Below are positions 53,863 to 63,310 of a stretch of 64,000 nucleotides of DNA, in pieces. The DNA comes from Cytobacillus praedii (lineage in GTDB: Bacteria; Bacillota; Bacilli; Bacillales; Cytobacillaceae). The stretch covers positions 62,001 through 126,000 of the forward strand of contig NZ_LMBX01000009.1 of assembly GCF_001439605.1 (NCBI RefSeq), read 5' to 3'. The first letter of the stretch is position 1, and each line of letters begins with the position of its first letter. The notes below the pieces were generated by a model. It did no database searches. It was not told the origin of the DNA and was given only the letters and a program-made list of their open reading frames with translations. The position numbers and the translations under genes are program-made.

Positions 53863-54625
53863 CAAACTTCTCAAACCATTTAACGGTTTGTGCTACACCT
53901 TCATTGCTGACATTATGACCTGCTTTTTCATCAATAATAAATTTCAGTTTTTCTGGTTCTTGCTTATACAGTTGTTGAATAGTTTCGAAAAAATGATATG
54001 TATAGTCAAATGGGACAACAGGGTCTTTTCTTCCATGCCAAAAAAGTAAAGGGCGATTCTGTAATTTATTTGTCTGCATGCTTAAATCAAGTTCTCTTAG
54101 GTTGCCCATTAAATGATGGATCTCATTATCATCTATCGGGATATGTAATCCATTTTTTTGCATTTCATCTAATTGCCATTGCGCGAATTTTTCATAATAG
54201 GGCATGCCCATTAAGCTTACAGCTGCTTTTATCCATGGGTATTTTGTGAGTGCTCCTAGTGTGACTATTCCGCCCATCGACGTACCTGCAAGTCCAATCC
54301 GAGAAGGATCAATCAGCCTTTCCTTTTCAAACCAAGTTTTTATGATGTCAATTTCTTCAATTGTCTGCAGCACAATATCCCAAAAACGAAAATTTAAATT
54401 ATGCCCAGACAATCCTTCATTTCTTTCTCCATGATAAAGAGCTTCAGGCAGAATAACGCGGAATCCCTTTTTCGCTAGCAGGTAAGCGTAATGTAGATTC
54501 TTTTCATATATACTCGTAAATCCATGTACAAATAGGATGAGTGGAAGCTCCTGGTCCCATTTTTGCTGATCTGCTACGTGTAATATAGGGATATCCTTAA
54601 TTATTTTATTTTCAATACTGATCAA
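53858..54625 (-). CDS. yitV: YitV-type alpha/beta-hydrolase (esterase)
   Basis: This 255-residue hydrolase (the length of B. subtilis YitV) has a nucleophile elbow GTSMGG (about residues 114-119), an oxyanion segment FVHGFTSIYEKNLHYA, an aspartate in GRKDPVVPFDY and a histidine in EKAGHNVS, forming the Ser-Asp-His triad. It is related to prolyl-oligopeptidase-like esterases; the substrate is unknown. The ribosome site is AGGAGGCC. Confidence 0.9.
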   Translation of the reverse strand: MISIENKIIKDIPILHVADQQKWDQELPLILFVHGFTSIYEKNLHYAYLLAKKGFRVILPEALYHGERNEGLSGHNLNFRFWDIVLQTIEEIDIIKTWFEKERLIDPSRIGLAGTSMGGIVTLGALTKYPWIKAAVSLMGMPYYEKFAQWQLDEMQKNGLHIPIDDNEIHHLMGNLRELDLSMQTNKLQNRPLLFWHGRKDPVVPFDYTYHFFETIQQLYKQEPEKLKFIIDEKAGHNVSNEGVAQTVKWFEKFV

Positions 54626-54850
54626 TTTTAGGCCTCCTAATGTAAAGCAAATCTATAAATTATGTAAAAGTAAGTGGAAAAAGTATATTTAGTAACAAAA
54701 TTAAAATATATTTGTTAACATAGTGTTTATAGAAAAAGTTATTTTTACTTTTAATATTTTCGTCATTCATAAGTGTACCATGTAGACTTTTTTTTTCCCA
54801 AACCTTTACACTTAGAATAGAAAAAATCGTACAAAGCAGGTGTTTATATT

Positions 54851-55669
54851 ATGGCTGAAAAACATTTAATTGCATTAGATTTAGATGGAACCCTATTAAA
54901 GAATGATAAAACCATTTCAAAAAAGACAAAAGAAGTCATTCAAAAAGCTCGCGAACATGGTCATATCGTTATGATTGCAACTGGCAGACCGTTCAGGTCC
55001 AGTGAAATGTATTATAGAGAAATGAATCTGGATACACCAATTGTTAATTTCAATGGTGCATTTGTTCACCATCCAAAAGACCCTAACTGGGGCATCTATC
55101 ATTCACCGCTGGAAGTGAATACTGCGAAAGATATTGTTGAGGCATGCAGTTCCTTTCAATTTCACAATATCATTGCAGAGGTCATTGATGATGTATATAT
55201 CCATTATCATGATGAGAAACTGCTTGATATTTTTAGCTTAGGGAATCCAAACATTACAACTGGAGATATTCGTAATTTTTTAAAGGCATCACCAACAAGC
55301 ATGCTTATTCACACAGATGAAGAACATGTGAAAACAATCCGTGACCATCTTTCTGCCGTCCATGCAGAGGTGATTGACCACCGCAGCTGGGCTGCACCCT
55401 TTCATGTGATTGAGATTGTAAAGACTGGATTGAATAAAGCAGTGGGACTTAAGAGAGCTGCAGATTATTTCCAAATTCCTTCAGAAAGAATTATTGCCTT
55501 TGGAGATGAGGACAATGATCTTGAAATGCTGGATTATGCGGGCTTTGGTGTAGCAATGGGAAACGCCATCGACTTAGTAAAAACAACTGCAAATGAATCT
55601 ACACTAACAAATGAAGAAGATGGTGTTGGCATATATTTAAATGAGTTATTAAATTTAAAGGTGTTCTAA
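54851..55669 (+). CDS. yitU: Cof-type HAD phosphatase YitU
   Basis: This 272-residue HAD-superfamily IIB phosphatase has motif I LDLDGTLLKN (about residues 9-18), motif II TGRPFRS, a conserved lysine in TGLNKAVGL and motif IV FGDEDNDLEML. Members hydrolyse sugar phosphates or flavin-related phosphates. Position and length match YitU. It is transcribed away from yitV. Ribosome site AGCAGGTG. Confidence 0.93.
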   Translation: MAEKHLIALDLDGTLLKNDKTISKKTKEVIQKAREHGHIVMIATGRPFRSSEMYYREMNLDTPIVNFNGAFVHHPKDPNWGIYHSPLEVNTAKDIVEACSSFQFHNIIAEVIDDVYIHYHDEKLLDIFSLGNPNITTGDIRNFLKASPTSMLIHTDEEHVKTIRDHLSAVHAEVIDHRSWAAPFHVIEIVKTGLNKAVGLKRAADYFQIPSERIIAFGDEDNDLEMLDYAGFGVAMGNAIDLVKTTANESTLTNEEDGVGIYLNELLNLKVF

Positions 55670-55697
55670 TTGATAATATAGAAAACGTCTATTGGGG

Positions 55698-55850
55698 TAG
55701 GGAATTGTCTAGCTCTACCGCCTACCTCTCGATGCTTGTGCTTGTCGTGGGTGAGCATTACTGACAGCTACTATGAATAATCCTTGCAGGAACAATCTTC
55801 ATTGTGATTATTCCGAAGAAGCTTACGTATTTCTATTTCTGCCGTTTTTT
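55698..55850 (+). repeat. Dispersed repeat family A, copy 5 (diverged)
   Basis: GGGAATTGTCTAGCTCTACC start with CGCCTACC, then unlike body, ending AAGCTTACGTATTTCTATTTC. It fills most of the 288-bp gap after yitU. Confidence 0.5.
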
Positions 55851-55957
55851 CTCAAAACGGTTAAATGATTCCCTTTTTAAACGAGAAGACATTGCACATA
55901 CTATAAAACGAAGCAGCGCTAGCTGTTTCAACATTTCTTCATTTGGAGGGGATTCGA

Positions 55958-56110
55958 TTGGGTAGACGTACGAAATCGAGGCGCTTTGTACAACAAGGAG
56001 TAGATTCTGTTACTAAGCACGCTGAACGTATCCCGTATCACATGACATATGCTGAGGCTGAAGCTGAAAAGTTAAAGAATGTGAAAGAATCTTCTCTTGG
56101 GGGAATATAA
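55958..56110 (+). CDS. Small basic protein, 50 residues (unknown)
   Basis: This frame starts at TTG 55958, with TGGAGGGG eight bases upstream, and encodes 50 residues beginning MGRRTKSRRFVQQG and ending NVKESSLGGI. The N-terminus is highly basic and the rest is helical. The next gene starts one base after its stop, so co-translation is likely. I do not recognise the family. Confidence 0.6.
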   Translation: MGRRTKSRRFVQQGVDSVTKHAERIPYHMTYAEAEAEKLKNVKESSLGGI

Positions 56111-56111
56111 A

Positions 56112-56297
56112 ATGGGCAATAGGCTGTTTCAAGAAGCTAGACGATTGGTTGAACAAACAAAAAGTGTTGAGCCAGTCGATCAGCAGCAGCGGATCATTAG
56201 TGCCCAAAATGCTTTGAGTTCAGCATTTGCAAATGCAACGCGGGCAGAGCAAGCCCAGCTTAGTGAGATGCAAAACGAGCTGGATGAATTAAAATAA
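56112..56297 (+). CDS. DUF3813-type small protein
   Basis: This 61-residue protein, MGNRLFQEARRLVEQTKSVE and onward, is fully helical and rich in Ala, Gln and Glu. It resembles the small DUF3813 proteins found next to yitT and HAD genes in Bacillaceae; the match is from memory. ATG 56112 has GGGGGAATA upstream. Function unknown. Confidence 0.65.
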   Translation: MGNRLFQEARRLVEQTKSVEPVDQQQRIISAQNALSSAFANATRAEQAQLSEMQNELDELK

Positions 56298-56302
56298 CGA
56301 AG

Positions 56303-56337
56303 GGAAGCTGACATATGATGTGTCAGCTTTTCTCATT
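56303..56337 (+). terminator. Terminator after the DUF3813 gene
   Basis: GAAGCTGACA / TGTCAGCTTTTC stem; the right side overlaps the 3' end of the opposed gene. Confidence 0.7.
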
Positions 56338-56748
56338 ATATGGATTTGCATGTAAGACTAAGGGATAAATCTGGAGCTTCTTTCCCTCGTTATTTTTTAC
56401 AAATAAATAAAGAGTAACCGTTCCGTTTTCAGGAATCATTTCTTTTTGGAGAGTAAGTTTAAACGAGAATTTAGACCATTTCGAGTGGCCAGGGTTCATA
56501 ACTTTTTGCTTTGTTTCTGTAATTAGTTCATTATGTCCATCTTCAGCAATATAGTAGAATTCACTGTTATTTGAGCGGATTTCTCCTGTTGCTTCGTATA
56601 CTCCGTTATTTTCTGATGCTTCAACATTTCTAAAGACATCATTTTTAATGGAATCATTTGCATATGGAAAGAACTCCTGACTATCTACTAAGTTTATCGA
56701 ATGTACTTGCATGAAACTGAGTGCAAAAAAAACGAACAGCATTCGCAT
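56323..56748 (-). CDS. Secreted Gmad2/immunoglobulin-like domain protein
   Basis: This 141-residue protein has a short hydrophobic N-terminus (MRMLFVFFALSFMQV) that is probably a signal or anchor. The rest looks like a beta-sandwich: YEATGEIRSNNSEFYYIAED, WSKFSFKLTLQKEM, GTVTLYLFVKNNEG. This resembles the Gmad2 immunoglobulin-like domain linked to spore germination, or the BsuPI-type inhibitors; I favour Gmad2 but am not sure. ATG 56748 has GGAGGGG upstream. Confidence 0.6.
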   Translation of the reverse strand: MRMLFVFFALSFMQVHSINLVDSQEFFPYANDSIKNDVFRNVEASENNGVYEATGEIRSNNSEFYYIAEDGHNELITETKQKVMNPGHSKWSKFSFKLTLQKEMIPENGTVTLYLFVKNNEGKKLQIYPLVLHANPYNEKS

Positions 56749-56766
56749 AATACCCCTCCAAACGTT

Positions 56767-57597
56767 TTAATCCTTTCGGAAAAATCCCAAAATCCCAACT
56801 GTCTGAACAATATTAGTAAAAGCTTGTGGATCCACTTCTTTAATTATTCTTTCGAGCTCAAATAATTCATATCTGGTGATAACAATGATCATCATTTCCT
56901 TGCTTTCATTTGAAAAAGCACCTTTTGCTGGTACTGTTGTTATACCCCGAACGAGTCTTTCATAAATCATTTTTTTCATTTCCTCAGATTTTTTTGTAAT
57001 AATCATTGCGGTAACCTTTACGTGTCTTGTATGAATTGCATCAATTACCCTTGTTGAGGCATACAAGGTTACAATTGTGTACAATGCTTTTTCCCATCCA
57101 TAAAGAGCGCCAGCAGTAATAATGATGATGGAATTCAATGTGAAGAAGTAAGTCCCGATAGGCTTGTCTTTCATTCGAGACAGAACCATGGCAATGATAT
57201 CCATTCCACCAGTTGAAGCTCCCCATTTTAAAGTCATACCAACCCCCACAGCAGCGATGACTCCGCCAAAAACCGCATTTAATAAAATATCTTGAGAAAA
57301 ATGCTTAACAGGGATTACTTCTAAGAATAATGACATGGAAAATACACTAATAAAACTATAAAGTGTAAATGTCCTTCCTACCTTCCTCCAGCCGAGAATC
57401 GTAACGGGAATATTTAAAAGAAAGAGGAGGATGCCAGTTGAAATATGTCCACCAAGAACACTGGATAAGAGTTGAGCTACTCCAGTAAACCCGCTAGCAT
57501 AAATATTTGCTGGGATGAGAAAGAAATTCATAGAAATAGCCCCTAATAAGGCACCAACAAGCACAACTAAGATCTTTTTAGTTTCAATCCAAATCAA
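56767..57597 (-). CDS. yitT: YitT family membrane protein (DUF161/DUF2179)
   Basis: This 276-residue protein has five or six membrane helices forming the YitT (DUF161) region and a C-terminal cytoplasmic DUF2179 domain (RGITTVPAKGAFSNESKEMM, about residues 213-232). The length is close to B. subtilis YitT. Function is unknown. It lies 18 bp before the Gmad2-like gene and may be co-transcribed with it. Confidence 0.92.
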   Translation of the reverse strand: MIWIETKKILVVLVGALLGAISMNFFLIPANIYASGFTGVAQLLSSVLGGHISTGILLFLLNIPVTILGWRKVGRTFTLYSFISVFSMSLFLEVIPVKHFSQDILLNAVFGGVIAAVGVGMTLKWGASTGGMDIIAMVLSRMKDKPIGTYFFTLNSIIIITAGALYGWEKALYTIVTLYASTRVIDAIHTRHVKVTAMIITKKSEEMKKMIYERLVRGITTVPAKGAFSNESKEMMIIVITRYELFELERIIKEVDPQAFTNIVQTVGILGFFRKD

Positions 57598-57722
57598 TTT
57601 AGACCCCCCCTAGGTTATATGGCAGGCAATTATCTCAACTTCCGAGTAATTTTCATTGTCTTTTTTTTATTATTTATATACACTTAAAGAATATATATTG
57701 TATGGAAAGCAGGTGAATTAGG

Positions 57723-58583
57723 ATGTCAGTGAAAATATTGACAGACAGTGCAAGTGATCTGCCGCTAAGCTTTTATGAAGAAAATAATGTTACGCTTTTG
57801 CCGCTGAAAGTTCATTTAGATGATACTGAATATGTAGACCTATTAACAATTGATTCGAAAACAGTCTATCAAGCCATTCGAGAGGGAAAGGTTCCTAAAA
57901 CGTCTCAAGTATCTCCTCAAATATTTGAGGAAACATTTACAAAAATGGCTGAGAATGGTGAAGATGGGATTTATATTGCATTTTCTTCCGAATTATCAGG
58001 GACGTATCAAACAGCTGTCATGATGCTTGATCAGGTAAAGGAAACTTTTCCAGATTTTAAGTTAACAATCATTGATACAAAATGTGCATCACTAGGCTTT
58101 GGTCTGATTGTTAAGGAAGCGGCAAGACTAGCTAAAGAAAATTTATCAAAAGAAGATATTTTACAGGATATTGAATTTCGCTGTCAGCATATGGAACATT
58201 TATTTACAGTCCACGATCTAGATTATCTGGCAAAAGGCGGCCGTGTATCGAAAGCATCTGCCTTTCTAGGCGGTCTTTTGAATATCAAGCCATTGTTAAA
58301 TGTTGAAGATGGAAAGCTTGTCCCGATCGAGAAACACCGGGGGAAAAAGAAGCTTCTTCGCCGTATCGTTGAAATTATGAGAGAAAGAGGCGAATCAATA
58401 GATCAACAAATAATTGGCATAAGTCATGCTGATGATGAAGAAACAGCATTAGAAATGAAAGAACTTATCGCTGAGGAATTTCATCCAAAAGAGTTTTTTA
58501 TTTCTTCCATTGGCTCTGCTATTGGCTCGCATACTGGATCAGGAACAATCGCTATATTTTTCCTTAATAAAGTGCAATCATAA
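57723..58583 (+). CDS. yitS: DegV family fatty-acid-binding protein (YitS)
   Basis: This 286-residue DegV protein has the lipid-binding SASDLP (about residues 8-13), a SSELSGTYQTA segment and DLDYLAKGGRVSKASAFLGG. DegV-type (FakB) proteins present fatty acids to the FakA kinase. It occupies the yitS position next to yitT. The ribosome site is AGCAGGTGAAT. A terminator follows. Confidence 0.88.
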   Translation: MSVKILTDSASDLPLSFYEENNVTLLPLKVHLDDTEYVDLLTIDSKTVYQAIREGKVPKTSQVSPQIFEETFTKMAENGEDGIYIAFSSELSGTYQTAVMMLDQVKETFPDFKLTIIDTKCASLGFGLIVKEAARLAKENLSKEDILQDIEFRCQHMEHLFTVHDLDYLAKGGRVSKASAFLGGLLNIKPLLNVEDGKLVPIEKHRGKKKLLRRIVEIMRERGESIDQQIIGISHADDEETALEMKELIAEEFHPKEFFISSIGSAIGSHTGSGTIAIFFLNKVQS

Positions 58584-58590
58584 TTATTCT

Positions 58591-58617
58591 TAAGCAATCG
58601 ATTATCGATTGCTTTTT
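58591..58617 (+). terminator. Terminator after yitS
   Basis: AAGCAATCGA-n3-TCGATTGCTTTTTC. Confidence 0.88.
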
Positions 58618-58729
58618 CTTAATTTCCCACATTTAATCTTACATACTCCTTTTCATTTTACAGACAATAGAAATGAAACAGCTTTTAAGCAGCTGAAATT
58701 TTGATTGAAAAGGAAGGAGTATTTAAATT

Positions 58730-58861
58730 ATGCCCCAAACCTCTGATAACGATAAAAAAGCGCAGGATAATAATGCCTTTCGTCATGAAAAAAATATGAT
58801 GAAGGAAAAGAATCGAAAAGCAGGAAAAAATCAGTACTCTAAAAAGACAGATCATCTATAA
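58730..58861 (+). CDS. DUF3941-type small protein, 43 residues
   Basis: This 43-residue, very polar protein begins MPQTSDNDKKAQDNNAFRHE and ends YSKKTDHL. The YSKKTDH end is the signature I know from DUF3941 proteins of Bacillaceae. A strong AAGGAAGGAG site lies upstream and a terminator starts right after the stop. Function unknown. Confidence 0.8.
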   Translation: MPQTSDNDKKAQDNNAFRHEKNMMKEKNRKAGKNQYSKKTDHL

Positions 58862-58899
58862 AAAAAGAGCAAGCGGTTAGACCGCTTGCTCTTTTTTTC
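58862..58899 (+). terminator. Terminator after the DUF3941 gene
   Basis: AAAGAGCAAGCGGT-n3-ACCGCTTGCTCTTTTTTT perfect hairpin. Confidence 0.95.
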
Positions 58900-58964
58900 A
58901 AAAGAATAAATTAAATTTTTAAAATTTGAAATTTGATAATTGTTCGTACCACTAAGCATATTTC

Positions 58965-59035
58965 TATACTGAAAGGAAAGAGCTTCTTTAGTTTGTATGG
59001 CGATGACCAAGGTGCTGGAGCTTACCTATTTCTCT
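58965..59035 (+). repeat. Dispersed repeat family A, copy 6 (3' end only)
   Basis: CTGAAAGGAAAGAGCTTCTT and GGCGATGACCAAGGTGC match the end of copies 2355 and 7024. It reaches into the last codons of cvfB. Confidence 0.6.
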
Positions 59036-59889
59036 TTGCTATAAGTCCAGCCCTCTTCTTGATATATCCTTCCTTCCTTCATTAAACGCCCAAGTGCACG
59101 TTTAAATGAAGCTTTGCTCAATTGAAAGCGTTCCTGTATATCCTCTGGCGTGCTTTTATCTCCATAAGGCATAGCTCCGTTACGTGAACCCAAATAATTC
59201 ATAATGACTTCAGAATCCTGGTCAAGTGCCTCTTGCTTTCTTGGTGTCAATGATACATTGATCGTGCCATCCTCTTTCACATCAATAATTCTGCCTTCTA
59301 CTTTTTCACCAAGACGCGGCTCTGTCTTCCTTTGTGATTCGTGAATAAATCCTTTAAATCCTTCGGCCGTATAGATCCAGCTACCAACTTTTGCTGTCCG
59401 ATAAATATGTCCGTGAATATTCTTGTTAAAGTCTTGTCTGGTGGCTTTCACTGCGATCCCATCAATGATTGGATCTGTTGCTAATTTCACATAGATCCGT
59501 TCATTCCGATTGACTCTTAAAGTAATGTATAGCAAATCTCCTACTTGCGGCCAGACGGATTCATGAACGGGAAGATCCTCTTCGCCAAGCAGCATATCTT
59601 TCTTTATACCGATGTTAATAAATATGCCGATTCCAGGCTTAACATCACTAACCTGCGCCCAGCCGTAGTCTTTCGTTGTAATCTCTGGGATGGTCGTTGT
59701 AGCTGCAGCTCTTCCTCTTGAATCTGTGTAAAGAAAAACCTCAACTTCCTGGCCTTCTTCTAATTCCATGTCGGTATCGTTTTTGTGCAGAAGAACATCT
59801 TCATCACCATTTGATAAAAAGTAGCCAAATTCAGCAAGCCTTTCTACCTTTAAATTTACAGTTTGTCCAATATAATCTCTAATTGCCAT
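59026..59889 (-). CDS. yitL: CvfB family S1 RNA-binding protein (YitL)
   Basis: This 287-residue protein has three S1-like RNA-binding domains (residues about 1-65, 70-130 and 150-210) and a C-terminal winged helix (STPEDIQERFQLSKASFKRA). Homologues of CvfB in Staphylococcus affect virulence gene expression. I chose ATG 59889, behind AAAGGAGCG; the frame runs nine codons further. The last residues (YSKEK) lie in a repeat copy. Confidence 0.88.
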   Translation of the reverse strand: MAIRDYIGQTVNLKVERLAEFGYFLSNGDEDVLLHKNDTDMELEEGQEVEVFLYTDSRGRAAATTTIPEITTKDYGWAQVSDVKPGIGIFINIGIKKDMLLGEEDLPVHESVWPQVGDLLYITLRVNRNERIYVKLATDPIIDGIAVKATRQDFNKNIHGHIYRTAKVGSWIYTAEGFKGFIHESQRKTEPRLGEKVEGRIIDVKEDGTINVSLTPRKQEALDQDSEVIMNYLGSRNGAMPYGDKSTPEDIQERFQLSKASFKRALGRLMKEGRIYQEEGWTYSKEK

Positions 59890-60030
59890 TGATAACGCTC
59901 CTTTGTTTTCTCGCATATATTAAAAGTTTCAAAAGTTTCTCCGTAAGTTGTATGAACTGCTATATTTTACTATAATTAAGGAACAAAGTGAAACCTCTTT
60001 AGTAAGAGGGGAGTTTTTAAGGAGGCAGCT

Positions 60031-60522
60031 ATGTCGAAAGAAAGTTCATTTGATATTGTATCCAAAGTTGATTTTTCAGAAGTAACAAATGCGATTAATA
60101 TTGCCATGAAGGAAATTCAAACACGCTACGACTTCAAAGGCAGTAAGAGTACGATCTCACTTGATAAGGAAGAACTTGTATTAATTTCCGACGATGAATT
60201 TAAGTTGGATCAGCTAAAGGATGTCCTTTTTAGTAAAATGATTAAAAGAGGAATCCCTGTTAAAAATTTGGATTATGGCAAGCTAGAAGGGGCATCAGGG
60301 GGTACTGTCCGTCAAAGAGCCAAAATTGCTCAAGGAATTGATAAAGAAAATGCCAAGAAAATCAACTTACTAATTAAAAACAGTGGGTTAAAGGTCAAAA
60401 GCCAAGTACAGGATGATCAAGTCCGTGTGACAGGCAAAAACCGTGATGACCTGCAAAAGATTATTGCTGCAGTGAAGGAAGCTGACTTGACTGTTGATGT
60501 TCAATTTGTGAATTATCGATAA
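60031..60522 (+). CDS. yajQ: YajQ family nucleotide-binding protein
   Basis: This 163-residue protein fits the YajQ/UPF0234 family ([42 protein letters not shown]). Some members bind cyclic-di-GMP; in this species it is not shown. The ribosome site is AAGGAGGC. Position next to cvfB is that of yitK in B. subtilis. Confidence 0.93.
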   Translation: MSKESSFDIVSKVDFSEVTNAINIAMKEIQTRYDFKGSKSTISLDKEELVLISDDEFKLDQLKDVLFSKMIKRGIPVKNLDYGKLEGASGGTVRQRAKIAQGIDKENAKKINLLIKNSGLKVKSQVQDDQVRVTGKNRDDLQKIIAAVKEADLTVDVQFVNYR

Positions 60523-60529
60523 TTAGTAG

Positions 60530-60562
60530 GAAAGCAGCCCTATATAGGGCTGCTTTTTTTCT
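60530..60562 (+). terminator. Terminator after yajQ
   Basis: AAAGCAGCCCTATATAGGGCTGC hairpin (two arms of AAAGCAGCCC) followed by seven T. Confidence 0.95.
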
Positions 60563-60649
60563 ATGACTTTATAGTGGCGTTTCATCGGTCCTGTAGGTAT
60601 AATTATCTAGATAAGACGCACCAATGAATGCATTAGGAGAGGATCTTTT

Positions 60650-61939
60650 ATGCTAGATAAAATTAAATTTAGAAGTATTCGTTTAAAGATGATTGCAGTA
60701 ATCGTGATTGCTTCAATTATTAGTACACCGCTTTCTTCAAAGTTAAATGCTTATGTAATGGATCTAGTTGATGTACATAAAAGTTTTGGTATTTATATTA
60801 ACACGATAATAAATCTCTTAATTGCGACAATAATTGTTGCGATATTTACCCGATGGATCATAATTAAGCCGCTTCAGACGTTACTAGAAGCAACGAAAAA
60901 AGTAGCACAAGGCGACTTAAATGTTGAGGTTGATTTTTCTAGACGGGTGGATGATGAAATTAGTCAGCTGTCAGTTGGCTTTATGCAAATGGCAGATCAT
61001 CTCAAAACGGTTGTAAAGAAATTAAATGATACGTCAGACAGGATAACTGTTTCAGTAGATCAATTGTCTGCAAACTCAGAGAATACGGCTTTAGTTTCTG
61101 AACAAATTTCCGCTGCGATCCAAGGAGTAGCTGCCGGATCTGAGGAACAAACGAATGGGATGGAAAAAATCGCAGCTGCTATGAATGTAGTAAGTATTGA
61201 GATTGATGATATTTCTCGTAATACTGAAATCATAAGCAACCAATCCAGAATAAATACTTCTGTTGCTGAAGAAGGGGAAAATACAGTTGATAGAACAGTA
61301 AAACAAATGGATCTTATTCAAAATTCTGTTAGCCAGTCAGATTATTCTATACAAAAGCTTCAGGAACAAACAAAAGAAATTGGTCAATTTTTGACGGTTA
61401 TTACGGATATTGCGAATCAAACGAATTTATTGGCACTAAATGCTGCAATCGAGGCAGCACGTGCTGGAGAAGCCGGAAAAGGCTTTGCTGTGGTAGCTGA
61501 AGAGGTCCGAAAGCTTGCAGAGCAGTCAAACGAATCAGCTCAGCAGATTGCAGAGCTTGTAAATGAGATTCAAAAGCAAACGGGTGATTCCGTTGCGACG
61601 ATGAAGCATGTAATAGAAGATGTTCAAGAAGGAATTATTATGACCAATGAAACAAAAGAGATTTTCCATCGAATCTCTCAATCGATGGCTGAGATGAATG
61701 GTCAAATGGAGAAAATCCTAAATGGCGGGAAAATGATTTCTGGAAGTGCGGGGGAAGTAACTGCAGCAGTTTCAGCAGTCAGTTCTATAGCAAACCTAAA
61801 TAGCCAAAATTCAATGAGTGTTTCAGCGGCTTCCCAGGAACAGCTTGCTTCTATTGATGAAGTGGCAAGTTCTACAAAGGAACTAGCAGAAGTAGCAGAG
61901 GATCTTCAAAAACTTACACATATTTTCAAAACTTCATAA
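60650..61939 (+). CDS. Methyl-accepting chemotaxis protein without a sensor domain
   Basis: This 429-residue chemoreceptor has two close membrane helices (about residues 12-28 and 50-70) with only about 20 residues between them, a HAMP domain (about 71-125) and a signalling domain with the hairpin tip [20 protein letters not shown]. No extracellular ligand domain is present, so it may sense membrane state or an internal signal. The ribosome site is AGGAGAGG. A terminator follows. Confidence 0.9.
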   Translation: MLDKIKFRSIRLKMIAVIVIASIISTPLSSKLNAYVMDLVDVHKSFGIYINTIINLLIATIIVAIFTRWIIIKPLQTLLEATKKVAQGDLNVEVDFSRRVDDEISQLSVGFMQMADHLKTVVKKLNDTSDRITVSVDQLSANSENTALVSEQISAAIQGVAAGSEEQTNGMEKIAAAMNVVSIEIDDISRNTEIISNQSRINTSVAEEGENTVDRTVKQMDLIQNSVSQSDYSIQKLQEQTKEIGQFLTVITDIANQTNLLALNAAIEAARAGEAGKGFAVVAEEVRKLAEQSNESAQQIAELVNEIQKQTGDSVATMKHVIEDVQEGIIMTNETKEIFHRISQSMAEMNGQMEKILNGGKMISGSAGEVTAAVSAVSSIANLNSQNSMSVSAASQEQLASIDEVASSTKELAEVAEDLQKLTHIFKTS

Positions 61940-61954
61940 GCGATATTATTGGTG

Positions 61955-61993
61955 AAAATACACTGAATTCTAATCAATCCAGTGTATTTTTTA
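61955..61993 (+). terminator. Terminator after the chemoreceptor gene
   Basis: AAAATACACTG and CAGTGTATTTTTT hairpin. Confidence 0.88.
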
Positions 61994-62051
61994 TATGGAG
62001 CCAAGAAATTTGATCGAAAAGAACGATTCTCTTCTATTATTATTTTGTTAA

Positions 62052-62094
62052 TGTGAGATTCTTCACTTATTAATTTGGTATCATCCTCTATAAT
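62052..62094 (+). promoter_or_regulatory. Fnr-type box and promoter of the radical SAM gene
   Basis: TGTGA-n6-TCACT at 62052-62067 exactly matches the B. subtilis Fnr consensus. A TATAAT -10 lies at 62089-62094. The box centre (62059.5) is 41.5 bases before the predicted start at about 62101, the class II activation spacing. Anaerobic activation is inferred. Confidence 0.75.
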
Positions 62095-62182
62095 TTGAAT
62101 ATAAAGATGTCCTAATGATAAAAAAATCCGACATTTTCTTATGACAAGGATATTAATAAGGGTGTTGAAGGAGGATTTTTAT

Positions 62183-63310
62183 ATGCCTTTTAATCGTGAT
62201 TTTAACCAGGACCCATTTATCGTTATATGGGAATTAACGAGAGCATGCCAGCTGAAATGTTTACATTGCCGTGCAGAAGCTCAATATAGAAGAGACCCTC
62301 GTGAATTATCATTTGAAGAGGGAAAAATATTAATTGATCAAATTCATGAAATGAATAATCCAATGCTTGTATTTACAGGCGGGGATCCACTAATGAGAGA
62401 GGATGTCTTTGACATTGCAGAATATGCTGTCAAGAAAGGTGTCCGCGTTTCAATGACGCCAAGTGCGACCCCTAATGTAACAAAAGAGGCAATTGAAAAG
62501 GCGAAGGAAGTTGGCTTGTCTCGCTGGGCATTTAGTTTAGATGGTCCTAACGCAGAGGTTCATGATCACTTTCGAGGAACGGCAGGTTCATTTGACTTAA
62601 CAATGGAACGAATTAAATATTTACATGAACTTGAAATACCAATCCAAATCAATACAGTTATCTCCAGATATAATATTGATTATTTAGATGAGATGGCTAA
62701 GGTTGTCGAAGGATTGAAATGTGTGCTTTGGAGTGTTTTTTTCCTTGTGCCGACAGGAAGAGGACAAGAATCTGATATGATTTCCCCTGTTGAACATGAA
62801 AAAGTATTTACTTGGCTGTATGAGTTAAGCAAACGGGTGCCATTCGACATTAAAACAACTGCTGCTCAGCATTATCGCCGTGTTGTTATCCAGCAAAAAA
62901 TGCGCGAGGCAAAAGATCAAAGAGATGAAATACAATATTTAGATGCATTGACACAGCAAGGCTTAACCGGCTCAATTGACGGGCTTGGCAGAGCGCCAAA
63001 AGGAGTGAATGATGGGAATGGCTTCGTCTTCATTTCCCATGTAGGTGATGTTTATCCAAGCGGTTTACTGCCTGTCAAAGCAGGAAATGTTAGGGAACAA
63101 TCGCTTGGAGAAATTTACCGGGAATCTCCTATCTTTAAAGATTTGCGAAATCCTGATAAATATAAAGGGAAATGCGGAGTTTGTGAATTTAGATATGTAT
63201 GTGGAGGTTCGAGATCACGTGCATATGCAATGACTGAAGATTATATGGAAAGCGAACCTTTCTGTGTCTATATTCCTAAGGCATTAAGAAAGAAAGCAGC
63301 AACAAATTAA
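62183..63310 (+). CDS. Radical SAM/SPASM domain protein (TIGR04053-like)
   Basis: This 375-residue enzyme has the radical SAM cluster motif CQLKCLHC (CxxxCxxC, about residues 21-28), the AdoMet GGDP loop (FTGGDPLMREDVF) and a C-terminal SPASM cluster (CGVCEFRYVCGGSRSRAYA ... PFC). It is close to the AhbD/NirJ-like TIGR04053 group, whose substrates are unclear. I chose ATG 62183, with AAGGAGGA upstream; the frame starts 14 codons earlier without a site. It is followed by moaA with a near-identical Fnr box, so an anaerobic role is likely. Confidence 0.88.
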   Translation: MPFNRDFNQDPFIVIWELTRACQLKCLHCRAEAQYRRDPRELSFEEGKILIDQIHEMNNPMLVFTGGDPLMREDVFDIAEYAVKKGVRVSMTPSATPNVTKEAIEKAKEVGLSRWAFSLDGPNAEVHDHFRGTAGSFDLTMERIKYLHELEIPIQINTVISRYNIDYLDEMAKVVEGLKCVLWSVFFLVPTGRGQESDMISPVEHEKVFTWLYELSKRVPFDIKTTAAQHYRRVVIQQKMREAKDQRDEIQYLDALTQQGLTGSIDGLGRAPKGVNDGNGFVFISHVGDVYPSGLLPVKAGNVREQSLGEIYRESPIFKDLRNPDKYKGKCGVCEFRYVCGGSRSRAYAMTEDYMESEPFCVYIPKALRKKAATN

